A stretch of DNA of 64,000 nucleotides from Rhizobium mongolense USDA 1844 (GCF_000419765.1 NZ_ATTQ01000002.1:1-64000); one strand, 5' to 3'. Numbered from the stretch's first letter, positions 35,822-45,406 are shown. Program-made: numbers and translations. Notes: a model not told the origin generated them from the letters alone.

Positions 35822-36652
35822 CTATGCCTGGCAGCAGCGACGGTACCGCTCGACGCAGGTCGCGATGACCTCGTCCGCTGGCCGTTTCCACCAATTCTCT
35901 GCCGAAAAGATTTCGACCTCCTGCGCGCCGAAGAAGCCTGCCTTCTCGATCATGCGCCGGATCCCTTTGAGATCGATCACGCCATCGCCCATCATGCCGC
36001 GGTCGGTTAGCATGTCCTTTGTCGGTACCAGCCAGTCGCAGATATGATGCGCGAAGATGCGCTTCATCTGGCCGGCGCGCGCGATCTGGTTGGCGAGATC
36101 CGGATCCCACCAGACATGGTAGACGTCGATTGCAACGCCGACGTTTTCGCCCAGCTGCTCACACATATCGAGCGCGTGGGCGAGCGTGTTCACGCAGGCT
36201 CGGTCCGCCGCATACATCGGATGCAGGGGTTCGATTGCCAACGGCATGCCGGCGGCTTCTGCATGCGGCGATACCGCAGCGATACCGTCGAACACCATCT
36301 GGCGCGCTGCGCCGATGTCCTTGGAACTGCCCGGCAGCCCGCCGACGACGAGCACGAGGCAATCGGCGCCGAGTGCGGCAGCCTCATCGATTGCGCGCCT
36401 GTTGTCGTCGAGGTTCGTCTGCCATCCCGCCTCGTTTGCCGCCGGAAAGAAACCGCCGCGACAAAGGCCGGTCAGCTTCAGTCCGTTCGATTTGACGATG
36501 CGAACGGCCTCGGCGAGCCCAACTTTGGCGACCTGCTCCCGCCAGGGTGCGATCCTGGTGATGCCCTGCTTCAGGCAGATATCGACGGCTTCGCCAAATC
36601 CGCATTGTTCACGGATCGTCGCAAGATTGATCGAAAGTCCTTCGATCTGCAT
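35822..36652 (-). CDS. Sugar phosphate isomerase/epimerase (xylose isomerase-like TIM barrel)
   Basis: A 276-residue AP-endonuclease-2/xylose-isomerase-like TIM barrel. Metal ligands expected in this fold are visible: E in LAIEPLHP (about 150), D and H in VAIDVYHVWWD (about 180), H in IFAHHICDW and E near the end (EVEIFS). Relatives act as isomerases, epimerases, dehydratases or 3-keto-glycoside lyases. It lies between a DUF993 gene and a Gfo gene, so a step acting on an oxidised sugar is plausible. GGGAGG precedes the start. Confidence 0.88.
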   Translation of the reverse strand: MQIEGLSINLATIREQCGFGEAVDICLKQGITRIAPWREQVAKVGLAEAVRIVKSNGLKLTGLCRGGFFPAANEAGWQTNLDDNRRAIDEAAALGADCLVLVVGGLPGSSKDIGAARQMVFDGIAAVSPHAEAAGMPLAIEPLHPMYAADRACVNTLAHALDMCEQLGENVGVAIDVYHVWWDPDLANQIARAGQMKRIFAHHICDWLVPTKDMLTDRGMMGDGVIDLKGIRRMIEKAGFFGAQEVEIFSAENWWKRPADEVIATCVERYRRCCQA

Positions 36653-36679
36653 ATGAATTCCTCCCGCTCCCGATCGGCG

Positions 36680-37843
36680 TCAGTAAACGCCATGAACGGC
36701 GAGCACCCGCTTCATGTGGTTGACCGCCATATCGGGATCGGCAAGAACGCGTGCCTTGTCGGCCAGCCGGAAAAGCTCCGCGAGATGCGTCAGTGAACGC
36801 GTGCTCTGCTGCCCGCCGATCATCGTGAAGTGGTCCTGCAGGCCGTTGAGATAGGCAAGGAAGACGACGCCGGTCTTGTAAAAGCGCGTCGGCGCCTTGA
36901 AGATGTGACGTGAAAGCGGAACGGTCGGATCGAGCAAGTCGAAGAATTCGCGGTTGCTCTTGCGGCCCAGTGCTTCCATAGCGGCGGAGGCGGCCGGAGC
37001 AATCGCATCGAATATGCCGAGCAGGGCGTCGGAGTGTCCCTGTTCGTCGCCGGCTATCAGTTCCGCATAGTTGAAGTCGTCGCCGGTATACATGCGCACG
37101 CCCTTCGGCAGTTGCCGGCGCATTGCGATTTCCTTCTCCTTGGAAAGCAAGGAAACCTTAATGCCGTCGATCTTTGCGGCATTGGCTTCGATCACTTGCA
37201 GGCAGGTGGACATGGCCTTGATGTGATCCGGATTACCCCAATAGCCTTCCAGCGCCGGGTCGAACATCTCCCCCAGCCAGTGGATGACGACCGGTTCTTT
37301 CACCTGCCGCAGGATGCGGTCATAGACGCGGATGTAATCGTCCGGCCCTCTCGCAGCGGCCGCAAGCGCGCGGCTTGCCATCAGGATGATGCGCCCGCCC
37401 TCCGCCTCAACGGCTTCGATCTGTTCTTCGTAGGCCCTGATGATCGTGTCGATCGTCACGTCGGGACCGGGAGCCAGATGATCGGTGCCGGCGCCGCAGG
37501 CGATCAGCGCATCCTTGCGCGTGCGTGCTTCAGCAAGCGCCCGGCGAATGAGATCGCGCGCTTCCGGCCAGCCAAGTCCCATACCGCGCTGCGCCGTGTC
37601 CATCGCTTCGGCAACGCCGAGGCCGAGGTCCCAAAGGCGGTGGCGGAAGGCGAGTGTCCGTTCCCAATCGATGGCAGGCGTCAGCCATGGATCGTTGTCC
37701 GCCAGCGGGTCGGCGACGACATGGGCAGCGGCATAGACCACGCGCGGAAAGTCTTTCGCGTCACGCTTCTTGAGCTCGATCGGCGTTCCGGTCAGCGTAT
37801 AGGGGCCGATCCTGCCGTCGAGGGGAAGATTGATCGTCTGCAT
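36680..37843 (-). CDS. DUF993 (dihydrodipicolinate synthase-like) family protein
   Basis: A 387-residue protein of the DUF993 family, generally grouped with the DapA-like TIM-barrel lyases. A conserved centre reads VVIHWLGEMFDPALEGYWG, followed by KIDGIKVSLLSKEKE, whose lysine is a candidate Schiff-base residue, and MYTGDDFNYAELI. One base separates it from the preceding Gfo gene. An aldolase-type cleavage of a keto-sugar acid would fit the operon, but I know of no characterised member to confirm it. Confidence 0.85.
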   Translation of the reverse strand: MQTINLPLDGRIGPYTLTGTPIELKKRDAKDFPRVVYAAAHVVADPLADNDPWLTPAIDWERTLAFRHRLWDLGLGVAEAMDTAQRGMGLGWPEARDLIRRALAEARTRKDALIACGAGTDHLAPGPDVTIDTIIRAYEEQIEAVEAEGGRIILMASRALAAAARGPDDYIRVYDRILRQVKEPVVIHWLGEMFDPALEGYWGNPDHIKAMSTCLQVIEANAAKIDGIKVSLLSKEKEIAMRRQLPKGVRMYTGDDFNYAELIAGDEQGHSDALLGIFDAIAPAASAAMEALGRKSNREFFDLLDPTVPLSRHIFKAPTRFYKTGVVFLAYLNGLQDHFTMIGGQQSTRSLTHLAELFRLADKARVLADPDMAVNHMKRVLAVHGVY

Positions 37844-37844
37844 A

Positions 37845-38993
37845 TCAGAACTCCAATGCCGGAACGTCGAGCCAGCGGCGCTCGGCCCAAGATTTCAGGC
37901 CCAACTCCGCAAGCTGGACGCCCTTGGCGCCCGCCTCTAGGCCGTAGGGCCATGGGGCGTCTTCGGCGACATGGCGCAGGAACATTTCCCACTGCACCTT
38001 GAAACCGTTGTCGAATGCCTGCGTATCCGGCACCTCGTCCCAGGTTTGGTAGAAGTCGATCGTTTGCGGCTGGTCCGGATTCCACACCGGCTTCGGCGTA
38101 TTGACGCGATGTTGCGTCCAGCATTTCGTAAGACCGGCGACGGCAGAACCGTGCGTGCCGTCGACCTGGAAGGTCACGAGATCGTCGCGGCGTACGCGCA
38201 CGGCCCAGGACGAATTGATCTGCGCGATCACGCCGCCTTCAAGCTCGAAGGTAGCATAAGCCGCATCATCCGTATCGCAGTCGTAGGTCTTGCCCTGCTC
38301 GTCGACGCGGCTGCCAATATGCGTTGCGCCGAGGCAGGAAACCGCTTTCACCTCGCCGAAAAGATTGTCGAGCACGTAGCGCCAGTGGCAGAGCATGTCG
38401 AGGATAATGCCGCCGCCATCGCCCTTACGGTAATTCCAGGACGGCCGCTGCGCCGGGACGCCCCAATCGCCCTCGAAAACCCAATAGCCGAATTCGCCGC
38501 GCACCGAGAGAATTTTGCCGAAGAAACCGGAATCGCGCAGCAGCGCCAGCTTGCGGAGACCCGGCAGGAAGAGTTTGTCCTGCACGACGCCGTGCTTGAG
38601 GCCGGAGGCTCGCGCTTTCCTTGCAAGGTCAACGGCCACTTGCAGGTCGTCGGAGATCGGCTTTTCGCAATAGACGTGCTTGCCGGCATCGAGTGCCTTA
38701 GAAAGCAGCTCGGCACGCATCAAGGTCGTTCCGGCATCGAAGAAAATCTGATCGTCCGGGTTGGCGAGTGCTCCGTCCAGATCTGTCGACCAGCGTTTGA
38801 TGTTGTGCTTCTTCGCCAGCTCTTCCATCTTGTCTCGGTTGCGGCCGACGATGATGGGGTCGATCTCCAGCCGCTCGCCGGATTTCAGGAACAAACCGCC
38901 CTGGTCGCGGATGGCCAGGATCGATCGCACTAGGTGCTGATTGTAGCCCATGCGGCCTGTAACGCCGTGCAAAATGATCCCCAGACGAGCCAT
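37845..38993 (-). CDS. Gfo/Idh/MocA-family oxidoreductase
   Basis: A 382-residue dehydrogenase. It starts MARLGIILHGVTGRMGYN, where the glycine motif is GVTGRMG, and has the catalytic lysine in YCEKPISDD (about 121) and the histidine block DMLCHWRYVLDNL. GGGAG lies before the ATG at 38993, which is preferred over one six codons earlier. It is the first gene of the operon running to 34510, and the palindrome at 39056-39074 lies 63 bases upstream. Confidence 0.9.
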   Translation of the reverse strand: MARLGIILHGVTGRMGYNQHLVRSILAIRDQGGLFLKSGERLEIDPIIVGRNRDKMEELAKKHNIKRWSTDLDGALANPDDQIFFDAGTTLMRAELLSKALDAGKHVYCEKPISDDLQVAVDLARKARASGLKHGVVQDKLFLPGLRKLALLRDSGFFGKILSVRGEFGYWVFEGDWGVPAQRPSWNYRKGDGGGIILDMLCHWRYVLDNLFGEVKAVSCLGATHIGSRVDEQGKTYDCDTDDAAYATFELEGGVIAQINSSWAVRVRRDDLVTFQVDGTHGSAVAGLTKCWTQHRVNTPKPVWNPDQPQTIDFYQTWDEVPDTQAFDNGFKVQWEMFLRHVAEDAPWPYGLEAGAKGVQLAELGLKSWAERRWLDVPALEF

Positions 38994-39055
38994 CTTATTT
39001 CTCCCTGCCAAATTATCGAACGTCGGGAGCGGGCGTTGCCCGGCCCTCCCAAGCC

Positions 39056-39074
39056 AGTAACTAAACGGTTACTT
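39056..39074. promoter_or_regulatory. Operator palindrome upstream of Gfo-DUF993 operon (site 1)
   Basis: AGTAACTAAACGGTTACTT contains perfect arms AGTAAC/GTTACT. Fifteen bases of it (AGTAACTAAACGGTT) recur exactly before uxaC (51846), and 14 of 19 positions match the reverse complement of the site before the ABC operon (39931). All three lie about 60 bases upstream of their start codons. Confidence 0.75.
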
Positions 39075-39125
39075 GATGGCAGATCGGAAGTAGGGCTGTC
39101 AATAGTCAAATCCAATTTTGAATTT

Positions 39126-39803
39126 TCAGCGCTTGATGGAGGCGAGTGTCACGTGGACGATATGCTGTTCCCAACTGTCGAGATTTGAGGGCTCAATCAG
39201 TTCGCGCCCGAAGATCGTCGAGAGCGTATGTTGGTTCGAAAGGTAGAAGTATCCGAGCGAGGCGATCGTCAGATAGACGTGAAGGGGATCGGCGTTCTCG
39301 ATGAAGACGCCTTCCTTCTTGCCGCGCTCGAGAACCCGCGCAAGCTCGCCGATCAGGTGAGAATGCAATTCCTTGAGCCGGACAGACTGCCGAAGCCACC
39401 GGGCGCGGTGCAGGTTTTCCGTACCGAGAAGGCTTAAAAACTCCGGATGCTTGAGGAAATAGCGCCAGGTGAAGAGCGCAAGTTCGCTGATTCCTTCTTC
39501 CGGGCTGCGGTCGCCGATATGCAGGGCACGCTCAGCTGTACGGATGCCGACATAAGCCTCCTCCAGCACACGCAGGTACAGCTGCTCCTTGTCGCCAAAA
39601 TAGTGATAGAGCATGCGCTTATTGGTGCCGGCCCGCTCGGCAATTGCGTCGACGCGCGCCCCGCCCATGCCGTTTTCGGCAAATTCGCGCGTAGCTGCTT
39701 CCAGGATCGCGGCCTTGGTTCTTTCGGGGTCGCGTTGCAATACGCGTTCGCTGGCCACCCGCTTGGCTTTTTTCTTTTCCCCGGTCTCGCCGCTATTATC
39801 CAT
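39126..39803 (-). CDS. TetR-family transcriptional regulator
   Basis: A 225-residue regulator. A basic N-terminal extension is followed by the TetR helix-turn-helix (about 28-75: AAILEAATREFAENGMGGARVDAIAERAGTNKRMLYHYFGDKEQLY) and a helical ligand domain. The gene lies between two transport/catabolic operons, with a palindrome on each side (39056, 39931). It is the natural candidate for binding these sites and the matching one before uxaC. The site at 39931 also lies in its own upstream region, so autoregulation is possible. Confidence 0.92.
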   Translation of the reverse strand: MDNSGETGEKKKAKRVASERVLQRDPERTKAAILEAATREFAENGMGGARVDAIAERAGTNKRMLYHYFGDKEQLYLRVLEEAYVGIRTAERALHIGDRSPEEGISELALFTWRYFLKHPEFLSLLGTENLHRARWLRQSVRLKELHSHLIGELARVLERGKKEGVFIENADPLHVYLTIASLGYFYLSNQHTLSTIFGRELIEPSNLDSWEQHIVHVTLASIKR

Positions 39804-39930
39804 CCGCTTATCTCCCCAGACGCTCTGTTGCGCTCATAAGGCTTCGGTGCAAGATTGTAAAAGCGACAATCCGGGAGGAGAACCTCGCGAAATTATCACC
39901 GCTTGACAGGCCCGATGCTTGTCCATAGCT

Positions 39931-39949
39931 TGTAACCAATTAGTTATTT
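39931..39949. promoter_or_regulatory. Operator palindrome upstream of ABC transporter operon (site 2)
   Basis: TTGTAACCAATTAGTTATT carries arms TAAC/GTTA around CAATTA. On the reverse strand it matches site 1 at 14 of 19 positions. It begins 80 bases before the binding-protein ATG (40011) and lies in the gap shared with the divergent TetR gene. Confidence 0.65.
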
Positions 39950-40010
39950 GTTGCAAGAGAAACCAGCAAGGAGCGTGTGGAGGCGCTCCCCAAGGGAGGA
40001 GGAAAAACAG

Positions 40011-41297
40011 ATGACACTACGCGTAAGCAGACGTAACTTCATGGCGGGCGGGGCAACGCTTCTCTCGCTTTCGGCACTGGGTTCCAGTGCCTTTGCGCAG
40101 GACGCACGCCTGCGGCTGCTGTGGTGGGGATCCCAGCCACGTGCAGATCGCACCAACAAGGTATCGGAACTCTACAAGGCAAAGAATCCGGGTACGTCGA
40201 TAACCGGCGAGTTTCTCGGTTGGGGTGATTACTGGCCTCGCCTCGCGACGCAGGTCGCTGGCAAGAATGCCCCCGATGTTATCCAGATGGATTACCGCTA
40301 CATCGTCGAGTATGCACACCGCGGCGCACTTGCGCCTCTCGATTCCTACATGCCGTCGAAGCTCAATCTAGGTGACTTTGACAAGGCGCAGATCGAGGGC
40401 GGCAGCGTCGATGGACATCTTTATGGCGTGAGCCTGGGTGCGAATTCGGCGGCAACCATGCTGAGCAAGACCGCGTTCGAGGAAGCGGGCATCGATCTTC
40501 CGACTAAGGCAACGACCTGGGAAGAGTTTGGCAAGATGGCAGCCGAACTGACCAAGGCTGGCAAGCGCAAAGGCATGTTCGGAATGGCCGATGGCAGTGG
40601 TGGGGAGCCGCTTTTCGAAAACTACCTTCGCCAACGCGGAAAGGCGCTTTACACTGCCGATGCGAAGATTGGCTTTGGCGTCGAAGAGGCATCCGAATGG
40701 TTTGATATGTGGAACAAGTTCCGTGAAAGCGGTGCATGCGTTCCGCCTGACATTCAGGCTTTGGACAAGAACGACATCGAGACCAATACGCTGACCCTTG
40801 GCAAGTCTGCCGCTGGTTTCGCGCACTCGAACCAATTCGTGGCATATCAGCAGATGAACAAGGACAAGCTCACTCTGGCAAACCACATGCGAGTGACAAA
40901 GGACTCGAAGGGCGGCCACTACCGCAAGCCTTCGATGTTCTTCTCGGTTTCAGCTCAGTCGAAAGTGGTCGATCAGGCAGTCGATTACGTGAATTTCTTC
41001 GTCACGAACCCGGATGCCGCGCTGGCGCTGGGTGTTGAACGCGGCATTCCGGAATCGGCAGCGATGCGTGAGGTCGTGGCAGCCAAGCTCGACGCTGTCG
41101 GGAAAGTGCCGCTGGAATACGTCTCCGGCCTTGGCGATCTCGCCGGCAAGTTGCCGCCACCGCCGCCTGCGGGTGCCGGTGAGGGCGAGCTCACGCTTCG
41201 AAACATATCTGAGCAGGTCGGCTTCGGGCAGTTGACAGCGGCAGACGGCGCCAAGCAGCTCGTGGACGAACTTACGCGCATTCTCGCGCGGGGCTGA
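40011..41297 (+). CDS. Sugar ABC transporter substrate-binding protein
   Basis: A 428-residue periplasmic binding protein. The signal peptide is of the twin-arginine type (VSRRNFMAGGATLLSL) and ends near AFAQD. The mature protein begins LRLLWWGSQPRADRTNK and has the family 1 fold (YKAKNPGTSITGEFLGWGDYWPRLATQVAGKNAPDV). A strong GGGAGGAGG precedes the ATG. It heads an operon with two permeases, an oxidoreductase, an ATPase, a kinase and a FAD enzyme. It is a paralogue of the orphan protein at 29180. The ligand is probably a sugar or sugar acid. Confidence 0.93.
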   Translation: MTLRVSRRNFMAGGATLLSLSALGSSAFAQDARLRLLWWGSQPRADRTNKVSELYKAKNPGTSITGEFLGWGDYWPRLATQVAGKNAPDVIQMDYRYIVEYAHRGALAPLDSYMPSKLNLGDFDKAQIEGGSVDGHLYGVSLGANSAATMLSKTAFEEAGIDLPTKATTWEEFGKMAAELTKAGKRKGMFGMADGSGGEPLFENYLRQRGKALYTADAKIGFGVEEASEWFDMWNKFRESGACVPPDIQALDKNDIETNTLTLGKSAAGFAHSNQFVAYQQMNKDKLTLANHMRVTKDSKGGHYRKPSMFFSVSAQSKVVDQAVDYVNFFVTNPDAALALGVERGIPESAAMREVVAAKLDAVGKVPLEYVSGLGDLAGKLPPPPPAGAGEGELTLRNISEQVGFGQLTAADGAKQLVDELTRILARG

Positions 41298-41302
41298 TCC
41301 AT

Positions 41303-42265
41303 ATGAATAATGCGATGCGCACGATGCCTGCAGAGGCGGCGACGGTAGAACGGTATCGGGGGGCGGTGGCCGACAGCCGGTTCAAGCGGCTGTGGAATGC
41401 CAATGCTCCAGGCTATCTCTTCCTGCTGCCCTGGCTTCTGGGCTTCTTCGGGCTGACGTTCGGACCTGCCCTGATGTCGCTCTACCTATCCTTCACCGAC
41501 TTCGACATGTTGAGGTCGCCGGGCTGGGTGGGCGCGGCAAACTACGTGCGCATCGCCACTGCCGATCCGAAATTCGCCTCGGCGATGTCGGTCACACTAA
41601 CCTACGTGATGTTGGCCGTGCCCTTCAAGCTTGCTTTCGCGCTGATGGTTGCGTTGGCGCTGAACCGGGGCATCAAAGGCCTGCCAATCTATCGCGCTAT
41701 CTTCTATCTGCCCTCGCTGCTCGGCGCGAGCGTGGCGATCGCCGTCCTCTGGCGCCAGCTTTTTGCCGGTGACGGCTTGGTCAATGCGGCACTTGCACAA
41801 TTTGGCATTCAGGGACCGAGCTGGATTTCGCATCCGAACTATTCAATCTATACGCTGGTTGCGCTGAGCGTCTGGCAGTTCGGCTCGCCGATGATCATCT
41901 TCCTTGCCGGTCTGCGTCAGATCCCGCAGGACATGTACGAAGCCGCCAGTCTCGACGGCGCCTCGAAGTTCCGGCAGTTCTACAAGATCACGCTGCCGCT
42001 TCTGACGCCGGTCATCTTCTTCAACGCCGTCGTGCAGACGATCGACGCCTTCAAGGCCTTCACGCCCGCCTTCATCATCTCCGGCGGCACCGGCGGCCCG
42101 ATCAATTCGACGCTGTTCTATACGCTTTATCTCTACCAGGAAGCCTTCGGGAACTTCCGCATGGGCTATGCCTCGGCGCTTGCCTGGATCCTAGTGATCA
42201 TTATCGCGATCTTCACCGCCTTCTCATTCCTGTCCTCGCGTTACTGGGTGCACTACGATGACTGA
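41303..42265 (+). CDS. Sugar ABC transporter permease (MalF-type)
   Basis: A 320-residue inner-membrane permease with six or seven predicted helices. The EAA loop appears as YEAASLDGASKFRQFYKITLPLLTP (about 213-237), where it contacts the ATPase. Helices include PGYLFLLPWLLGFFGLTFGPAL and ALAWILVIIIAIFTAFSFL. It starts five bases after the binding-protein gene and overlaps the next permease by eight bases. Confidence 0.93.
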   Translation: MNNAMRTMPAEAATVERYRGAVADSRFKRLWNANAPGYLFLLPWLLGFFGLTFGPALMSLYLSFTDFDMLRSPGWVGAANYVRIATADPKFASAMSVTLTYVMLAVPFKLAFALMVALALNRGIKGLPIYRAIFYLPSLLGASVAIAVLWRQLFAGDGLVNAALAQFGIQGPSWISHPNYSIYTLVALSVWQFGSPMIIFLAGLRQIPQDMYEAASLDGASKFRQFYKITLPLLTPVIFFNAVVQTIDAFKAFTPAFIISGGTGGPINSTLFYTLYLYQEAFGNFRMGYASALAWILVIIIAIFTAFSFLSSRYWVHYDD

Positions 42266-43145
42266 GATGACTGCCATTGTCACCGCTCCGCAGCCGCCTT
42301 CGGACGTCAACAAGCGCAGCCTGGCGGGCTCGATCCTGGTCCATGCCCTGCTGATCGGCGGCTCGCTCCTGATGCTCTATCCGTTGCTTTGGATGGTTTC
42401 GGCTTCGGTGAGGCCGGAAAGCGAAATCTTCACGTCAACGTCGATTTTTCCATCGTCCATTGATTTCTCGTCCTATCTTCGTGGGTGGGTCGGCCTCGAT
42501 GTCAGCTTCGGTCGGTTCTTCTGGAACTCGCTGGTGATCTCGGTGCTGACGGTGATCGGCAATGTCATTGCCTGTTCCCTCGCTGCCTTCGCCTTTGCGC
42601 GCTTGCGCTTTGCTGGCCGGAACTTCTGGTTCGCGATCATGCTCGGCACGCTGATGATCCCCTATCACGTGACGCTGATCCCGCAATATGTGCTCTTCCT
42701 GAACCTCGGCTGGGTCAATACCATCCTGCCGCTGGTGGTGCCGAAGTTCCTGGCAAGCGACGCCTTCTTCATCTTCCTCATGGTGCAGTTTTTCCGCGGC
42801 ATTCCGCGCGAACTGGATGAGGCCGCGATGATGGACGGCTGCAGCGCTTGGCGCATCTATTGGAAGATCATGCTGCCGCTATCGCTGCCAGTGTTGGCGA
42901 CGGCCGCAATCTTCTCCTTCATCTGGACCTGGGACGATTTCTTTGGTCCGCTGATCTACCTGAATGACATGAACACGTACACGATCCAGCTCGGTCTGCG
43001 AACCTTCGTCGACTCGACCAGTGCATCGGATTGGGGCGGCCTATTCGCCATGTCGACGCTCTCGCTCGTGCCAGTCTTCTTCTTCTTCCTCTTCTTCCAG
43101 CGCCTGCTGATCGAAGGCATCGCCACGACCGGCATGAAGCGCTGA
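42258..43145 (+). CDS. Sugar ABC transporter permease (MalG-type)
   Basis: A 295-residue permease of the carbohydrate ABC type. The first helix is SILVHALLIGGSLLMLYPLLWMV, and the EAA motif reads DEAAMMDGCSAWRIYWKIMLPLSLP (about 194-218). Together with the preceding permease it should form the heterodimeric membrane channel. The C-terminus FFFQRLLIEGIATTGMKR is standard for MalG proteins. Confidence 0.93.
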   Translation: MTEMTAIVTAPQPPSDVNKRSLAGSILVHALLIGGSLLMLYPLLWMVSASVRPESEIFTSTSIFPSSIDFSSYLRGWVGLDVSFGRFFWNSLVISVLTVIGNVIACSLAAFAFARLRFAGRNFWFAIMLGTLMIPYHVTLIPQYVLFLNLGWVNTILPLVVPKFLASDAFFIFLMVQFFRGIPRELDEAAMMDGCSAWRIYWKIMLPLSLPVLATAAIFSFIWTWDDFFGPLIYLNDMNTYTIQLGLRTFVDSTSASDWGGLFAMSTLSLVPVFFFFLFFQRLLIEGIATTGMKR

Positions 43146-43163
43146 TGCGGATGGGAAAGTGAC

Positions 43164-44237
43164 ATGAGCATCAAGACTGTTGCCATCGTCGGCTGCGGTA
43201 TCGGGCGTTCTCACATCGTCGAGGGCTACCTGCCGCATCCGGATAAGTTCAGGGTCGCAGCCATCTGCGATCTCAATGAGGAGCGCCTGAAGGCCGTCGG
43301 CGCCGAGTTTGGAATTGAGAAGCGTACGACCTCCTTTACGGAGCTTCTGGGCGACGACGGCATCGACATCATCGATATCTGCACGCCACCCGGCATTCAT
43401 CGTGAACAGGTCGTGGCAGCTCTTGCGGCGGGCAAGCATGTCGTCTGCGAAAAACCGCTCACCGGCTCCCTGGCCGCTGTTGATGAGATCGTGGAGGCTG
43501 AAAAACGCGCCAAGGGCGCTTTGATGCCGATCTTCCAGTATCGCTATGGCGATGGCATCCAGAAGGCGAAATACATCATCGACGCAGGCATAGCCGGCAA
43601 GTTCTACATGGGCGCTGTCGAGACCTTTTGGCTGCGCAAGCCCGAATATTACGCGGTTCCCTGGCGCGGCAAATGGGCGACTGAACTCGGCGGCGTACTC
43701 GTAACGCATGCGCTGCACCTGCACGATATGCTCTTCCACCTCGCAGGTCCGGCCGCCCGCGTCTTTGGCAGGGTTGCCACTCGCGTCAATAACATCGAGG
43801 TGGAAGATTGCGCCTCCGTTAGCCTTCAGATGCAGAACGGCGCCTTCGTTTCGCTTTCCTGCACGCTGGGTTCGCAGCAGCAGATCAGCCGGCTGCGGCT
43901 ACATTTCGAGAACGTTACTTTCGAAAGCAACCACGATCCCTACGCGCCGGGCAAGGGGCCGTGGCAGATCATCGCCGCAAACGACGAAGTGCAGGCAAGG
44001 ATTGACGCTGCGGTTGGCGACTGGCGACCGGTTGCGCCGCGGTTCAACACGCAAATGGCCCGCTTTCATGATTATCTCAGCGGTAATGGTCCGCTGCCGG
44101 TCACCAGCGCCGATGCGCGGCGTGCGCTGGAACTGGTAACAGCGATCTATCAATCGTCCGATAGCGGCGCAGACGTAGCGCTGCCCATCGGTCGCGACAG
44201 CCCTAAATACGCCGACTGGCGTGCAAGAACGAGATAA
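43164..44237 (+). CDS. Gfo/Idh/MocA-family oxidoreductase
   Basis: A 357-residue NAD(P)-dependent oxidoreductase embedded between transporter genes. It has the Rossmann motif VAIVGCGIGRSHIVEGYL, the catalytic lysine in CEKPLTGSL (about 98), and the histidine block THALHLHDMLFHLAG (about 178). Its position in the import operon suggests that it performs the first oxidation of the imported compound. It is the third enzyme of this superfamily in the region and is not a close copy of the other two. Confidence 0.9.
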   Translation: MSIKTVAIVGCGIGRSHIVEGYLPHPDKFRVAAICDLNEERLKAVGAEFGIEKRTTSFTELLGDDGIDIIDICTPPGIHREQVVAALAAGKHVVCEKPLTGSLAAVDEIVEAEKRAKGALMPIFQYRYGDGIQKAKYIIDAGIAGKFYMGAVETFWLRKPEYYAVPWRGKWATELGGVLVTHALHLHDMLFHLAGPAARVFGRVATRVNNIEVEDCASVSLQMQNGAFVSLSCTLGSQQQISRLRLHFENVTFESNHDPYAPGKGPWQIIAANDEVQARIDAAVGDWRPVAPRFNTQMARFHDYLSGNGPLPVTSADARRALELVTAIYQSSDSGADVALPIGRDSPKYADWRARTR

Positions 44238-44260
44238 CGGACCAGGAGAGGGTTTAGAAG

Positions 44261-45337
44261 ATGGCAACAAGTGTCGTTCTTCAGAAGGTCGAGAAGCGCT
44301 ACGGGTCGCTGGATGTCATCCATGGCATCGACCTCACGATCGATCCCGGCGAGTTCGTGGTCTTCGTCGGCCCGTCCGGCTGCGGCAAGTCCACGCTGTT
44401 GCGCATGATCGCCGGCCTTGAGGAGATTTCAGGCGGCGGCCTGCTGCTCGACAACGAGCGCATGAACGAAGTGGCGCCTGCCAAGCGCGGCATCGCCATG
44501 GTCTTCCAGTCCTATGCGCTCTATCCGCATATGTCGGTCTACAAGAACCTCGCCTTTGGTCTTGAGACGGCCGGATACAAGAAGGCCCAGATAGAACCGA
44601 AGGTGCGCCGCGCCGCTGAAATCCTGCAGATCGAGAAGCTTCTGGAGCGCAAACCGAAGGCCTTGTCCGGCGGTCAACGCCAGCGCGTCGCGATCGGCCG
44701 CGCCATCGTGCGCGAGCCACGCATCTTTCTCTTCGACGAGCCGTTGTCGAACCTTGATGCGGAACTGCGTGTTCAGATGCGCGTCGAAATTTCCCGCCTG
44801 CACCGTAATCTCGGCAATACGATGATCTATGTCACCCACGATCAGGTCGAAGCCATGACCATGGCGGACAAGATCGTGGTGCTGAATTCGGGCCGCATCG
44901 AGCAGGTCGGCGCTCCTCTCGACCTTTACAACAATCCGGCAAATCGCTTCGTCGCAGGCTTCATCGGCAGCCCGAAGATGAACTTCCTGAAGGCGAAGAT
45001 CGAGCGGGTCAATGACGGCGACACGACGATCAATGTCTGCGGCAGTTCAATCCGCCTGCCGCGCCGCTTGAAAGGTTCGGCCGGTCAGGAGGTTACCTTC
45101 GGCATCCGTCCGGAACACTTGTCCGTGGCTGATGGTGGCATCGCACTTGCGACCGTCGACATCGACCTGGTCGAAAACCTTGGCGGCGCCACTATGCTCT
45201 ATACGAAGACGCCGGACGGCCAGAACCTGACGGTGGCTCTGGACGGTCAGCAGAAGGTTGAGCGCGGCACGAATGTGACGGCGTCCTTCGACCCCGCCCG
45301 CTGTCATGTTTTCGATGCTTCGGGCGCCACGATATAA
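44261..45337 (+). CDS. Sugar ABC transporter ATP-binding protein (UgpC/MsmK type)
   Basis: A 358-residue ATPase. Walker A is GPSGCGKST (37-45), the Q-loop is VFQSYALYPHM, the signature is LSGGQRQRVAIGRA, Walker B is IFLFDEPLSNLD, and the switch histidine is in YVTHDQVEAMT. The C-terminal TOBE/OB region (about 240-355; FGIRPEHLSV) is that of MalK/UgpC proteins. It powers the permease pair upstream and could also serve the orphan binding protein at 29180. Confidence 0.94.
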   Translation: MATSVVLQKVEKRYGSLDVIHGIDLTIDPGEFVVFVGPSGCGKSTLLRMIAGLEEISGGGLLLDNERMNEVAPAKRGIAMVFQSYALYPHMSVYKNLAFGLETAGYKKAQIEPKVRRAAEILQIEKLLERKPKALSGGQRQRVAIGRAIVREPRIFLFDEPLSNLDAELRVQMRVEISRLHRNLGNTMIYVTHDQVEAMTMADKIVVLNSGRIEQVGAPLDLYNNPANRFVAGFIGSPKMNFLKAKIERVNDGDTTINVCGSSIRLPRRLKGSAGQEVTFGIRPEHLSVADGGIALATVDIDLVENLGGATMLYTKTPDGQNLTVALDGQQKVERGTNVTASFDPARCHVFDASGATI

Positions 45338-45406
45338 AGCCTGCTCTGCTTGACAGCCAAGCCTGCTCTGGCCCATCCTTTGCAGGTGGGTTGCGAGGGG
45401 GAAAGC

